From positions 20,660,501 through 20,724,500 of the forward strand of contig JAVTVX010000034.1 in NCBI GenBank assembly GCA_033439265.1: a stretch of DNA of 64,000 nucleotides. Reading direction: 5' to 3'. The notes below the pieces were generated by a model. It was not told where the DNA came from and searched no databases. It was given only the letters and a program-made list of their open reading frames with translations. The position numbers and the translations under genes are program-made. Shown here piece by piece: positions 30,286 through 41,420 of this stretch. Every line of letters begins with the position of its first letter. The first letter of the stretch is position 1. Source of the stretch: Dillenia suffruticosa (lineage: Eukaryota > Streptophyta > Magnoliopsida > Dilleniales > Dilleniaceae).

Positions 30286-30984
30286 CTATAACTGAACTAG
30301 ACATGGGGAGTGATCTGAGTCATTCGAAGGAAGAAAAACTATCTCAAAAAATGAATATGAAGGTAGCCAATCTGAATTAACTAGAACTCTATCTAGTTTC
30401 CTTATAATAGGATTCGCAGTCCGCTTATTCCACCAAGTGAAAAATGCCCTCGAATATCTCAAATTCTCCAACTCCGAGTACCAAATATAGTCATCCAAGA
30501 CAAAATCAACCATCTACCAACTTAAATTACCCCTACTTCTCTCAAACTACTATTTGACAGTATTAAAATCTCCAAGTACACACCACGAGGTGGTCATACC
30601 CTTACCTTGAGCTCTCAAGAAATCCCAAAGAAGTTAACAATCTCCTACCTAGTTGGATCCATAAACTATAGTGATCTCGCAGTATATATCAATACGAACA
30701 AAGTGAACCCTGTAATGAATTTACTATATCTCACAGGACTAAACATCTACCCCAACTTCTAATAAGTCCCAACTTAATCGGATACACCTAGTAGAGTTAG
30801 CTGCTCGAGCAATAATATATCTCCAATAAGGTAAAATAGTTTGCTGAATACATATTTCATTAAAATATCTCACCCTCATCTCAAGAAATCCTACCAACCG
30901 TAATCGAATCTGTAATACAAAACTCTTCACAACATGAATATGAATAGGGCCATTCATACCCCTTACGTTCCAACATCTGATCAT
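30286..30984 (-). pseudogene. LINE endonuclease remnant
   Basis: It starts IRCWNVRGMNGP, the usual opening of plant L1 AP-type endonucleases. It ends with AFFTWWNKR, IIRKLDRVLVNSDWL and SDHSPCLVQL, which contains the conserved SDH. The middle is broken over frames. Confidence 0.85.
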
Positions 30985-31749
30985 TTGAAACGTAATAAGA
31001 GGGGATACACCCTTCTTATTACGTCCTCTTCGACCCCTTTTTAGTCCCCTGCCCTAAGAATGATGGGACAAGGGGTGAAGATCAAGAGCTGTCTCCCACT
31101 GCTGATCCTATCTCTGTGAATATGTCTGACTTGGATCCTGCATGGCATCCACCAAGCCTGATATTACTCAAAATACTAGGAACGCTATCAAAAGATTGTA
31201 GGGTCACACACCCCCTGAAATCTGGTGAATTAGCAACATAAGCCAGGTTCTCTTCCCTGACCATTAGTGCAAGACCAACAACCTATCTGGTAAACTAGTA
31301 TCTTGAATTGGGGCATCCTCCTTAACCATCAGAGCAAGTCCAACATCCATGTCTAGTAGATCAACTGTCACTGACTCCTCTCGAATAGCTAGCACACGAA
31401 TAGTATTAGCCTCCTCATCTTGGGGTGCTACTAAATCCTAAGTACTTGTAACCTTGAGAACCTTCATCTCTGGCCCCTTATCTCCTGTCACTACTTCTGT
31501 CCCCTTCTCCTTGGTTTTCGAGCTCTATGAATAGTTTGAAAACCCTCATCATCCCCTCTGACGAGTGGGCTCAGAGGTCTTCACACTATCCTACGTAGGG
31601 GATTCTTTGGGCACTTGGCATGCTGATACCGAAAGACTAAACAAGACTTACACCTAGACATAATGTAAAAATATTCCACCTTAACTAAAATTTGGTCCCA
31701 TCAGGGAAACTGAAAATTGCCTTTCAGTGAGTAGGGTTCCCTGCATCCA

Positions 31750-31870
31750 ACTCTGTGTACCCCATACAGTCATCGAAGACAGAATCAGCCATTGACTAAC
31801 TCCGATTATCCCCACACCTCTTAGACGACCATATGAAAGCATTAAAATCTCCAAGTACAAACCACAAGGT
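31750..31870 (-). repeat. Second copy of part of the LINE endonuclease
   Basis: Repeats 30490-30600 in the same orientation; both carry complements of WCVLGDFNAF and a FDDCMGY/LDDYIWY-like segment. It abuts ORF1-like sequence directly, so the arrangement is not that of a normal LINE. Confidence 0.7.
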
Positions 31871-32289
31871 AGAATGTTTCTTTTGAGAAATGAAGATTAT
31901 TGATCATACATAGTAATCTAGGTATTGACATGAGTTTTAATAGCTGACACATTACGGACTCGTGTTATCCCGATTTTCATGAGTGTTTTTAAGAATAAGC
32001 CAAATTCTCAGTGGAAGTAGACCCACTTCCACACACATCGGTAAAATTCGTTAAGGGCATTCTTATAACTTTTAATACCCCCACTCATAAGAGATACAGA
32101 TTTTCATTAAGAGTTTATCAGCTCAACTCTCCAATTGTAATAGGAAAATGCACCATATCATAGGAAATGATACTTAAATAAAAAATGTGCATTTTTCTGA
32201 CCACCAATTGATTCTTTTTTCCAATTGAACCCAATTACAAGATCTTTGGTCCTCAGGGCGAGTGTTCTCATATGTAGCTCATAAATTTA

Positions 32290-32940
32290 TGGGATTCAAT
32301 CTCTTCTCCTTAATGTGCTCGAAATTCCTTCTCTTGCTAAGACCTTGCTAAATAGATCTACAAGACTACAAAGAGATTTAATATAATCTACATTAATGAT
32401 GTCATTATTCAAATATGATTTTACAATACCATATTTTCTTTTGATGGATCTAGATTTACCGTTGTAATAATAGTTTTTTTATTTTACCAATTGTAACAGC
32501 GCTATCACAATGAATGAATACAAAAGAAACTGGGTTTTTTCCAAATGGAAATATCGAATAATAAGTCTCTTAATCAACATGTTTTCTCACTTACTTATGT
32601 TAATGCAATTAACTTAGCCTCAATTAGCAATTATAGTTTTTTTTTTCTTCACAACATATTGTACCACCACCCATCATAAAAACATAATCAATGGTAGATA
32701 GAGAATTACATGGACAATATGTTCTTATTAGCATCACTATAACCTTCAAATACTATAGGATACTTTATATAAAATAAGGCAAAAGTTTTAGTACCAGACA
32801 CATATTTCATCACTCTTTCCATAACACGCCAATGTTCCATATTTAGCTTGCTAATAAATCTGCCAAGCATTCCTATTGCATATGTAATGTTAGGTCTTAT
32901 ACAATTGACTACATATTGCAAACTTCTAATCATACTAGTA
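32290..32940 (-). pseudogene. Copia RNase H remnant
   Basis: Frame 32706-32933 reads SLQYVVNCIRPNITYAIGML, then MEHWRVMERVMKYVSGTK and FEGYSDANKN. Downstream are EAKLIALT, CIHCDSAVTIGKI and a broken tail ending near LSKRRNFEHIKEKRLN. Stops and shifts are present. Confidence 0.8.
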
Positions 32941-32999
32941 TACTCATTCTGATTATAAATATCATTCTTATTTTCAATAGAAAATAAATGATACTTGAA

Positions 33000-33660
33000 T
33001 CAAAATGAGTAGTCACATGTTTGTAATTATCAAAATTATATCTTTTCAAAATTTTCTTAATATAATATGATTGATTAAGAAAAATATCATCACAAATTTT
33101 AATAATCTTTATATCAAAATAACATCAGTATCACCCAAGTCTTTCGTACCAAAATGTTTTTTAATCTTTGGTATATTGGACAAAATATAAATTTAATCCA
33201 AAAATCGATTTATCATCCACATTGAGACAATAATCACATTCAAAATTTCAAAAGATTTATGTATATGTATTTGTCATATTCATTTGTTTTAAAACCATTA
33301 GCAATCATGCAAAAATCAAATTTTCCAAACCACATTTCGGGTACTTGCTTTAAATCATGAAGGGATTTTTCAAATATATACACTTTATTTTCTCCTCCAG
33401 ACTCAATGAACCCCCTCAAATTAATCCATATAAAATTTTCTTCCAAATCTCCATTTAAGAAAACAGCTTTGACATCCATTTGATTAATATATAAATTATG
33501 AAATGCAACAATAGCAATCAAAAGTCTAACAGATATCACTTTTGTAATAAGAGAAAATGTATAAAAAAAATCAAGATCTATTTTTTGTGTAAAATCTTTA
33601 ACCACAAACCTTACTTTATATTTATTTATGGTTCTATCTGGTTTAATTTCTTTCTAAGTT
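33000..33660 (-). pseudogene. Copia reverse transcriptase remnant
   Basis: Frame 33240-33605 reads FTQKIDLDFFYTFSLITK, then NQMDVKAVFLNGDLEENF, FIESGGENKVYIFEKSLHDL and KFDFCMIANGFKTNEYDKYIY. This is the Copia RT N-terminal half. The YVDD half, expected at 33000-33230, is degraded. Confidence 0.8.
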
Positions 33661-34139
33661 CCTATTTACAATCAATTGTTTTACACTTTGGGGGCAAGTC
33701 TACTAATTTCCAAATTTGATTTGAAGTTAATGATTCTTTCTTATCATTAATAGCCTCTTTCTAAAAATATAACATCTTCACAAAATAAAGTTTCTTGTAA
33801 AGTTATAGATTTCTCAATATTGCATGCAAAATAGTGATAAACAATTTTTTTTTTCAATTGTATCTTTTTCACTTGTCCTTTGTTTAAAAATATCTTTTTT
33901 AGAATTATCTAAAGTCTAAATTAAAGAAATAGTTTCTTAATTTTGTAAACCAGAAGTAGAAGTAAGGTTTTTGAAATTATTTTGAAACTAATGTTGTCCC
34001 TCACTATTTTTGAGGTTGTAAGGAAATTTTATTTCATGAAAAATAGTATCACATAATTCAAAAATTATATTATTTTCAATATAAAAAAATATATAGGGTA
34101 TACTATTTTTTGTATAATTAAGAAAAATACAAAGGGTAG

Positions 34140-34880
34140 CTTTTACACCTAATTTGGGTCTAACCCCAAACTCTCAAATATTCCAAATTAGGTTTAGACC
34201 CTTTTTATTACTCTTGAAAAGTTATTTTTATATTTTTATGTTGTACACAATTCAACATATGATATATTGTCAAAATAGATTCAGTCCATAAGTTTTTGGG
34301 AATACACGAATGAATCAACATGGCATTACACAACTCTATAAGAGTTTTGTTTTTCTCTTTAACTACACCATTTGATGCAGGTGAATATAGATGTGTAGTT
34401 TCATAAATTATTCTTAAAGATTGAACATATGAGTTAAATCTGAAAAATTCATACTTACGATCCTTATCACTTCGAGTTCTTTTAATCTTTTTACCAAATT
34501 GATTTTCAATTTCAAGGATATAAGATTTAAAAAGTCTTATATGCATCACTTTTATTTTTCATCAAATATATATAAGTATATTTAGAAAAATTATCAATAA
34601 AAGTAATGATGTATCTATTTTCTCATCGAATCAAATTCTTTCAAATTCATACAAATCAAAATATACTAGTTTAAGTAATTCAAATTTTCTTTCAACACTT
34701 TTGTGAGATCCTTTTGTGATTTTCGATTTGTTACAAGTTTTACAATTTTCAAAATCTTTATTCAGTATTAGAATTGATCATAACTTACTCATCATGCCCA
34801 CATATTTAGAATTGATATGACACAAATGAGTATACCAAAAATTAATATAAGACAATATATAGACAGAAGTGTTGTAAACT
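34140..34880 (-). pseudogene. Copia integrase remnant
   Basis: Frame 34208-34549 carries QFGKKIKRTRSDKDRKYEF (second catalytic Asp in the SDK/SDR segment) and SPASNGVVKEKNKTLIELC (third catalytic Glu region, normally QNGVVERKN), then the LWTESILTIYHMLN tail. The first part is degraded. Confidence 0.78.
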
Positions 34881-34889
34881 TTATTTTCA

Positions 34890-35270
34890 ATGTTCAATTT
34901 AAACATTCTATCTTGAGTATACCCTTGCCAACAAAAATTCTCTTTTTAAAAATCATATATTGATTAAACTCTATAGTCTGTTTGAAGCAGACTTTGTTGA
35001 GAAGAAAACTTGACACAAGATTCTTTTTCATGAAAAGTATATACATCATATCTTTTAAAAATAACACCCTTCTAGATATAGATTTCAATTCAAACTCACC
35101 ACTTTCCAAAATTTGAATTGTGTGAGAATCACCAAGCATGAGAGTCTTGAGATCTTTATAGAGAGTATATTTTTTGAAACAGTTCCTTGTCAAAGAATTT
35201 ATGCGTATTATCACTAGAATCTCCCACCACCTTTCAGAATTTTCCACTAGAAATATATCTGTCACCATAG
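34890..35270 (-). pseudogene. Copia protease/pre-integrase remnant
   Basis: Frame 34894-35274 holds LMLGDSHTIQILESGEFELK and VLFLKDMMYILFMKKNLVSS, matching the segment between the protease active site and the integrase zinc finger of Copia polyproteins. The protease active-site DSG triad is not readable. Confidence 0.65.
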
Positions 35271-35279
35271 TCACAAAAG

Positions 35280-35902
35280 TTTTTTTGTAACATTGGCTTG
35301 AGTTGGAGTCTCATGTTTTCAATATTTGCAAATTCAAGCAATATGCCTACTATTTTCACAGACATAACACATGCTTGAATTTTTATAAGAAATATTGCAA
35401 TAGTTCTTTGCTTGTAATTGAAAATTTTCTTTTTATTGTGAAGTCTATTATGTTTATTCCCAAAATTGTTATTTGGCTTTAGATATGTGTTTTGGAAATT
35501 ATTGGACAAACCATCTAAAGATATAAAATTTCCATAGTAGAGTTCATAATTGAGTCCTAAATTATTGCATTTTGGCATGTTGCCTCCTTTATATGGATAC
35601 ATGTGATTAGATCCTCTAAAATGATATCCTTCTATTTGTCACACAAGGTCTTTTGAAATTCTCCCCAAGTTGATGGCAACCTGTCTATGATTCCAAGAAA
35701 TATCAAGTTGTCATCAAAATTTACTCCTTAAAATTGCAATCATTTGAAAATCTTGCACTCGGTCCACCATAGATTTTTTGTTTGTCATTTGGTAATGAAA
35801 GAAGAGACTAGCTGCATACTTCTTTGCACCAGCTTGTTCGGTATCATGCTTGAGTTGTAAACCCTTCTACATTTGCTTTTTCAATAGGGTAAGTATGTTC
35901 AC
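35280..35902 (-). pseudogene. Copia gag, downstream part
   Basis: Contains a zinc knuckle near 35330-35370 (CYVCENSRHIA, stop, ICKY). Farther right is a broken RLPSTWGEFQKTL-like and [11 protein letters not shown]-like stretch typical of plant Copia gag (UBN2-type). It is cut at 35902 by the Gypsy LTR and resumes at 44002. Confidence 0.75.
35898..35902. other. Target site duplication TTCAC (left)
   Basis: Five bases directly before the left LTR. Identical to 44002-44006 directly after the right LTR, as expected for LTR-retrotransposon integration. Confidence 0.9.
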
Positions 35903-37027
35903 TGTCACGCCCCGAACCGGGATCGTGAACAGCCGCCCGTTGTCCCTGGATGCCGGCTGTATTTTTACAGAAAATCGGGCAGAACCTCCCCATAAATCGG
36001 AGGTTTCCCATGTACAATTTCACCTGTATATGACATTCATCCTGTAAAAATAAATAATTGGCCATCCCGGCCTCTCCAAAATCAACAGATATCCCAGCCA
36101 ACATCCAGAACAACGCAAGGCTATAAAGTTCATAGCAGTCCTAGCAACAGACCTCTACTGTCATGCCCAACTAGAGCATGAGCAGCCGCCACACGGAGCG
36201 GACTTAAATTCTACGCATATATAAAATAAATTCCCAAGTTATTTTTAAATATTTACAAATGCCTCAATGCAATGAAATAATCAACACGAAGGTTTCGCGA
36301 ATAAAAGTCCATAATTTATACAGTCATCCCAGAAAATTTATATAAATACATTGGTCAATCTAAAATCTCCAATACATAATAATGTCACCAATCATCATAG
36401 CGGAAGAAATGGAAAATATCCATACCCAAGCCCAGTGATATCTCTTCGGTCCAACACTAATCCTGTGGGAAAGAAAGTGAGGGGTGAGTATCTATGGGAG
36501 GATACTCAGTAAGTGAGGGGATTGACATCATACTATCAATATCTATGGTGAACTTGGAGTGTCAAAGCATAAGAAAATATCCACAGTGTGCAAACCGATC
36601 ATGTTATTTCAAATCACATATAATACGCACACATCAAAAAGTAAGATATGCATCCAATATTCACATCAATGTCATGAAGAGTCGGCCAATGAAATATTCC
36701 CGGCAATGGTCTACCTCGACCAAGGACGGCGCATTGGGGGTTTTTCCAAATGTAAGTATAAAAAAAAATGGCTCTCTGCCCCAATGTTGGCCACAGACTA
36801 CCCCAACTAGCCTGTAAATAATAATAATAATAACGTACATATAACTAGTCGGCCGTGTATGGTGCTCCCGCCTGGTGCTAGACGGAGCCGTACTCAACGT
36901 CCTCTCCGATGAGGGTCAACCTGGAGCACCCATACACACGACGATCTGGCGGATACCTCCGGCCGAAGCGTATCCGGACACAAGGGGTGCCTCTACCAGA
37001 TGTCCTTCGTAGCTACGGATCACAATA

Positions 37028-37168
37028 TCATATCGGCCGGGCACGTAGCCCCATGCATCCCATCACCAGTCGGCCGGGCATATAGCCCCATGCATAATAT
37101 CATAACGTCGGCCGGGCATACAGCCCAATACATAATATCATAAAGTCGGCCGGGCGTACAGCCCAAAT
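37028..37168. repeat. Tandem sub-repeats inside the Gypsy LTR
   Basis: Four units of about 37 bp, each with TCGGCCGGGC, then AGCCC and an ATAATATCATAA-like spacer. The same array recurs at about 42546-42685 and, with one more unit, at about 63392-63563. Confidence 0.85.
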
Positions 37169-38372
37169 GTGTAAGCAAATCCATTTAAAACCATGTGCCA
37201 ATGCAGTGGAAGTATTTAAAACATATCAATATGTCGAAAATGTGGCACAATATACGTTTATCAAAACTCATGGATGCATATCAATAAAATCAGCAGTTAA
37301 GACATTCCAAAGGTCACAAAATATTTCATCAAATATTGGAAATGTCTAACAATCATATATTTGCAGAAACATGTCATTTAAAAGTATTTTTGAAACATGG
37401 TTTTCAATCAATAGCGAATGTCAAAGTCCCACTCACAGTTCTACGGGAGGGAAGTCACTCCCTACTGACAAGCCAAATCGGATCTGACCGCTCGAGTCTC
37501 CAAAAGATCAACCTAAATCAGATCAACAAATTTCTGTAACATTCTATACTTAACCTTAAATTCATATATAATCATTTCATAAATTGTATTCTATTCGCAT
37601 TCCACTTACACTCTAAACATATACAACATCTTTCATCTTAGATTCAATCATAGATTCATCCAATTTATCAATTAAAGTCGAAATCTCCTCACCTAGGGTT
37701 TTCTCGAAGCGCCGAGTCTCGTCCGAAAGTCGCTTCGGTCACTCCAAAGTCTGTAGGGTTTCCTATCAAAACAAGGTTCATTTGTTAGATCTAAACACAT
37801 AGATCCGAAACAAAACCCTAAGTCATTTACCTGCGTGGAGATTCGTGGGCTGTCACGGGCTCGTGGGCCGTCGCGGGCTCGTGGGCCACGGGCCGGACTG
37901 GGCCTGCGGGCTTGGACGGGCTGTCGGGCCTGGTGGGCCCGTGGGCTTGCTGCTGATGGGCCTGCGGCTAATGAGCCTGCAGGCGGGCTGGTGCTCGCCC
38001 GTGTGCTGGCACGCGCCCGTGCGCTGCGCTGGCTCGTGCGCTGCTGCGTGCCCCTGCGCGCTCGCGCGCTCTGCTTGCGTACTCTCCTCGCGCGCTCTGC
38101 TCGCTCGGTCACTCTGCTCGCGCGCTCTGCTCGCGCGCTCTGCTCGCTCGCGCGCTCTGCTCGCGCTCTTGCGCTCCTGCGCTCGCGCTCCTGCGCTCCT
38201 GCTCCCGCGCTCCTGCGCTCGCTCGCGCTGTGCGCGGGGGAGGAGAAGAAGAAGAAGAAGAAGAAGAAGAAGAAGGAGAAGAAGAATGGCGGCGGCGGCG
38301 GCGGTGGCTGTGGCGGAGGAAGCCGAACGGCCGCGGGAGAAGGCGAACAGCCGCAGGAGAGGGAACGTCGGG

Positions 38373-38407
<35 letters not shown>

Positions 38408-38411
38408 GGGG

Positions 38412-38470
38412 TTAGGGTTAACCCTAATCCCCAATTGGGGACGCAGCGTTTTGTCCCAAAACGCTGCGTC
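38412..38470. repeat. Cluster of three palindromes near the LTR end
   Basis: TTAGGGTTAACCCTAA (38412-38427), CCCCAATTGGGG (38429-38440) and a perfect 14-bp hairpin arm GACGCAGCGTTTTG (38440-38453) with its complement (38457-38470) around a 3-base loop. An identical cluster is in the right LTR at 43895-43953. It lies just inside the U3 end of the LTR. Confidence 0.9.
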
Positions 38471-38480
38471 TCCAAATATT

Positions 38481-38517
<37 letters not shown>

Positions 38518-38533
38518 CTTGGTGTTACATTTT

Positions 38534-38548
38534 CTAACCCCCTAAAAA
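38534..38548 (-). other. Polypurine tract of the Gypsy element
   Basis: The minus strand reads TTTTTAGGGGGTTAG, a few bases before the 3' LTR, where plus-strand priming occurs in LTR elements. The same word (TTTTAGGGGGTTAG) also occurs twice near the primer-site end, at 41151-41165 and 41250-41264. Confidence 0.7.
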
Positions 38549-38732
38549 CAAGTTTCGTCCTCGAAACTAAAAGAAGGTAATACGCTGAACAAGTGGGGGT
38601 ACTGTCTCTTAAGTCTCTTAATTGTCTCTTCGGGCTCTCAGGTCTCATCCTCGACCTGATCACTCCTCCCCAAAACTCTGACCAATGAAAGTTCTTTGCT
38701 CCACAGCTTTCTGACCTATCCATCTAGAATAG

Positions 38733-39060
38733 CTACGTGCTGAGTTGAAACACTAAGATCCTCTCTGTCTGGCCGTCCCTCGTCAGACGTTGTTTGAGCT
38801 CTTGAAAGCTCGTCTCACAACGATCGTCCCACAAGAACTTGACGCTCTTCGTATCAATCTGGTATGTATAGCGACGATCTGAGAAAATCCTTCTATGAAT
38901 CGCCGATAACACCCCGTAAGGCCAAGGAAACTTCGCACCTCGGTCACTGTCTGTGGCTGTTGGTGTGTTGGTCAGCCCAAATGGCATGATCACGAACTCG
39001 TAATGTCCATAATGATTGCGGAATGTGGTCTTGGGCACATCCTCAGCCTTGATCCGCAAC
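38733..39060 (-). pseudogene. Gypsy RT remnant lacking the active site
   Basis: The protein reads [20 protein letters not shown], then [14 protein letters not shown]. It then jumps directly to a segment equivalent to [11 protein letters not shown], followed by [29 protein letters not shown]. The stretch that would hold YVDD/FIDD is deleted and the rest of RNase H and all of integrase are absent. Confidence 0.85.
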
Positions 39061-39339
39061 TAATGATATCCAAATCGAAGATCAATCTTTGAGAAAAATA
39101 CGCGCACCTGGAACTGCTCAATTAAATCATCAATATACGACAAAGTGTTCCGATTCTTGATAAAAACCTTGTTTAGCTGCCTACAGTTCACACACAATCT
39201 TAGAATCCTGTCTTTCTACTTCACGAATAATCACCGGAGCACCTTAAGGGGAAGTACTCAAACGGATAAAACCGTTGTCCAGTAATTCCCGCTACTAGAC
39301 CTAGAGCTCTCTAAACTTCACTGGCGCCATTCAGTATGG

Positions 39340-39880
39340 CAGAATAAATATGGGAGTGATCCCTGGAGCTAGGTCAATCTCGAAATCACACTCCCGAACT
39401 GGGGGTAGTCCGGGTAGCTCATCGGGAATATATTTAGGAAACTCCTATACCACCAGAATCTCATCAAGTCTCGGGTTCTATATGGTGGTATCGATCATAT
39501 GTGTCAGATCTGTCATACTTCCTCGACGTATTATACGTCTGGCTTTCCTCACTAATACAATACCACGGGGTAACACCCGTCTCTCACTCGCAAACGTCAG
39601 TGGTGGCCCTTCAGGCCTCCAAAAATCGTCTTTCTTGATAAAACAATCTAAGAAAACTCTATAAATATGCAATTAATCTATCTCTAAAATGGCATCGAAA
39701 CCTGTCATATCCAGTGGGATCAGATTTGCTCTCAGCACTGTCCCACCTGCCATGACATCATACTCTCTATATACGAATTCTCTAACCAACTGCTCACCAA
39801 GAGGAGCAACAACTAATCGCTCCTCATCAATTAACGATAACAGCCCATCCGACTGTTGAGCGAAAGAAACTCTCACGTAG
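39340..39880 (-). pseudogene. Gypsy protease and RT-start remnant
   Basis: Frame 39673-39876 ends VLRANLIPLDMTGFDAILEID, the protease flap region, with the preceding ATPLGE-type segment. Frame 39478-39672 reads GPPLTFASERRVLPRGIV with VRKARRIIRRGS. Beyond it is a broken EFPKYIPDELPGLPPVRE segment that leads into RT. Confidence 0.8.
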
Positions 39881-40249
39881 AAATAGTTCGACCTTGTGCC
39901 AATAAGAACACAAACGTCGACACCGGTATATCAAAATAGTTAAGCCTCTAGTACTGTAACAATCATGTCCGTACATATCATCACAAAATACACGATTTCA
40001 AAGAAACAGTGCATAAGGACCTCTAAATGGAAGGATCCACAGGAGGATTACCCATGATCATATCTGGGTTCGCCAGAGCGTCCTCCTGAGTCATCGCATA
40101 CACAAGGGCCTGCACCCTCAACTATTCTCGTGAAAACCTAATACTATATTGCTCCCGGCTGCAGTCCGTGGAGCAGTGTCACTAGGATGCGCAGGCGTTC
40201 CCTACTGTCCTACATGTGGTGTATTCTGATGACTCGAAGCCAACTAACC

Positions 40250-41110
40250 TCCAAGTCACAGATCAGGGCATAAACTCCTGATATGCCTCGGCTTCTCATA
40301 GTGGAAGCATGTAATAAGTGCTCTACATATTTATTCGAGCGTGATGCTTGCCACATATGCGGCAAAGAAAAGGTCGCTGAACAGTAGCTTAGCTCATGGC
40401 ACTAGGACCGGTGATATAACCACCGGAGATATGGTCCCGCTAAAACTCCGTAAAATAGCTGCGGTCGAATTCCATTAGGAAATCGCTTTGCCGCAATGGC
40501 TTATAGCCTCATCGCAAATAGCTCCCATCAAGTGAGGGCTTCCCTATCAAATAGTCTCAATAACTCGTAGACTATACTCCTCGCGCAAGCCTAGATCTAT
40601 CAAGATCCGTCGGGTTCAGTTGACTTAGTGCTATGCCACCGTAGCATCACCAAGTCCAAAAATCTGTGCATCCCAACTGTCGAGCTACCGTGACTAGCTG
40701 GGTCAACTCGGGGATGCACCTAAGTATGGCGCAATTATTATAACTCAGATTCGAAACTGTAAGAAGAACGGCCACCGATGGACGATTTGGTGCCGCTTGA
40801 GTAAGAACTACTGTAGAAGAAATAAGCGCAGCCGTAGATATCGGCCTTGCTATCAAAGGTGATGGGGTGACATCTGGACCCCATGTGCCGTGTATCACTC
40901 GTACTCTTACTCGAAAATATCAAGAGTAAATGGTGGAGACGTTGGTATAATAGCCGGCTGAGAAGGTGCTGGAGAAAACACACACAGAGGATGTATTCTT
41001 CGGCGCCGAAAGGGGCGCCTAAAATGAGGAAGTATCCTCGCTCTCTTTAAGTAAATCAGGGAGTACATATCTAGCGCTCCATGTACTCGTCATGGTTCCG
41101 CAATATAAGA
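40250..41110 (-). pseudogene. Gypsy gag remnant
   Basis: A candidate start sits near 41127 and the broken frame runs leftwards. Near 40260-40390 are two zinc-knuckle-like motifs (CRICGKHH and a second one with YQEF/C), as in Ty3/gypsy gags. Most of the capsid part is missing or unreadable. Confidence 0.6.
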
Positions 41111-41400
41111 ATTCTCATTAGGCATTGTTTAAGGATTAGGGTTAGTACAACTAACCCCCTAAAATGAATGAAATCATCAATTTAAGAACCATCTCCATTG
41201 GTTCCTTCTTTGAAAATGAAGAAATGCTAGGTTAGATAAGAATTAGTATCTAACCCCCTAAAATAGATAAACTCATATGTCGAAGACCATATGCAGGGAC
41301 ATAAATGACTGTATGAAACTTTTATGCATTGAGGACTTTTAAAATCAAGTTACTTGGGAATGTTTTCAAATCATTTTATAAAACATAGCTCTAAACCAAG

Positions 41401-41413
41401 AGCTCTGATACCA
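41401..41413 (-). other. Primer binding site, initiator methionine tRNA type
   Basis: The minus strand reads TGGTATCAGAGCT, complementary to the 3' end of plant initiator methionine tRNA, seven bases inside the right (5') LTR. Confidence 0.9.
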
Positions 41414-41420
41414 ACCGAAC

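Larger units (their letters stand above)
27690..31744 (-). mobile_element. Decayed L1-type LINE
   Basis: The minus-strand order is: ORF1 tail with a zinc-knuckle-like CKSCLVFRYQHAKCP (about 31600-31650), endonuclease (30984-30286), reverse transcriptase (about 29930-28200) and a zinc-binding zf-RVT-like domain (27881-27690, HLCSCQREIVNHLFF). This is the plant L1 layout. Every domain carries stops or shifts. No poly(A) tail or target duplication was identified, so the ends are approximate. Confidence 0.85.
35903..38529 (-). repeat. Gypsy LTR, left copy (3' LTR)
   Basis: 2,627 bp, TG..CA ends. Contains four tandem units with TCGGCCGGGCA and AGCCC (about 37028-37168), a CpG-rich block of GCTCGCGCGCTCTG-like words (about 37845-38235), a GAA run (about 38240-38285), a palindrome cluster (38412-38470) and a T run of over 30 just inside the right end. 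Open frames across the CpG-rich block are compositional, not genes. Confidence 0.93.

Noticed and set aside
37693-38545. Frames of 190-260 codons in the LTR, Arg/Ala/Ser-rich
   Set aside because: Compositional effect of the CpG-rich repeats and homopolymer runs. The same block in the second LTR has different frame lengths, so no protein is conserved.
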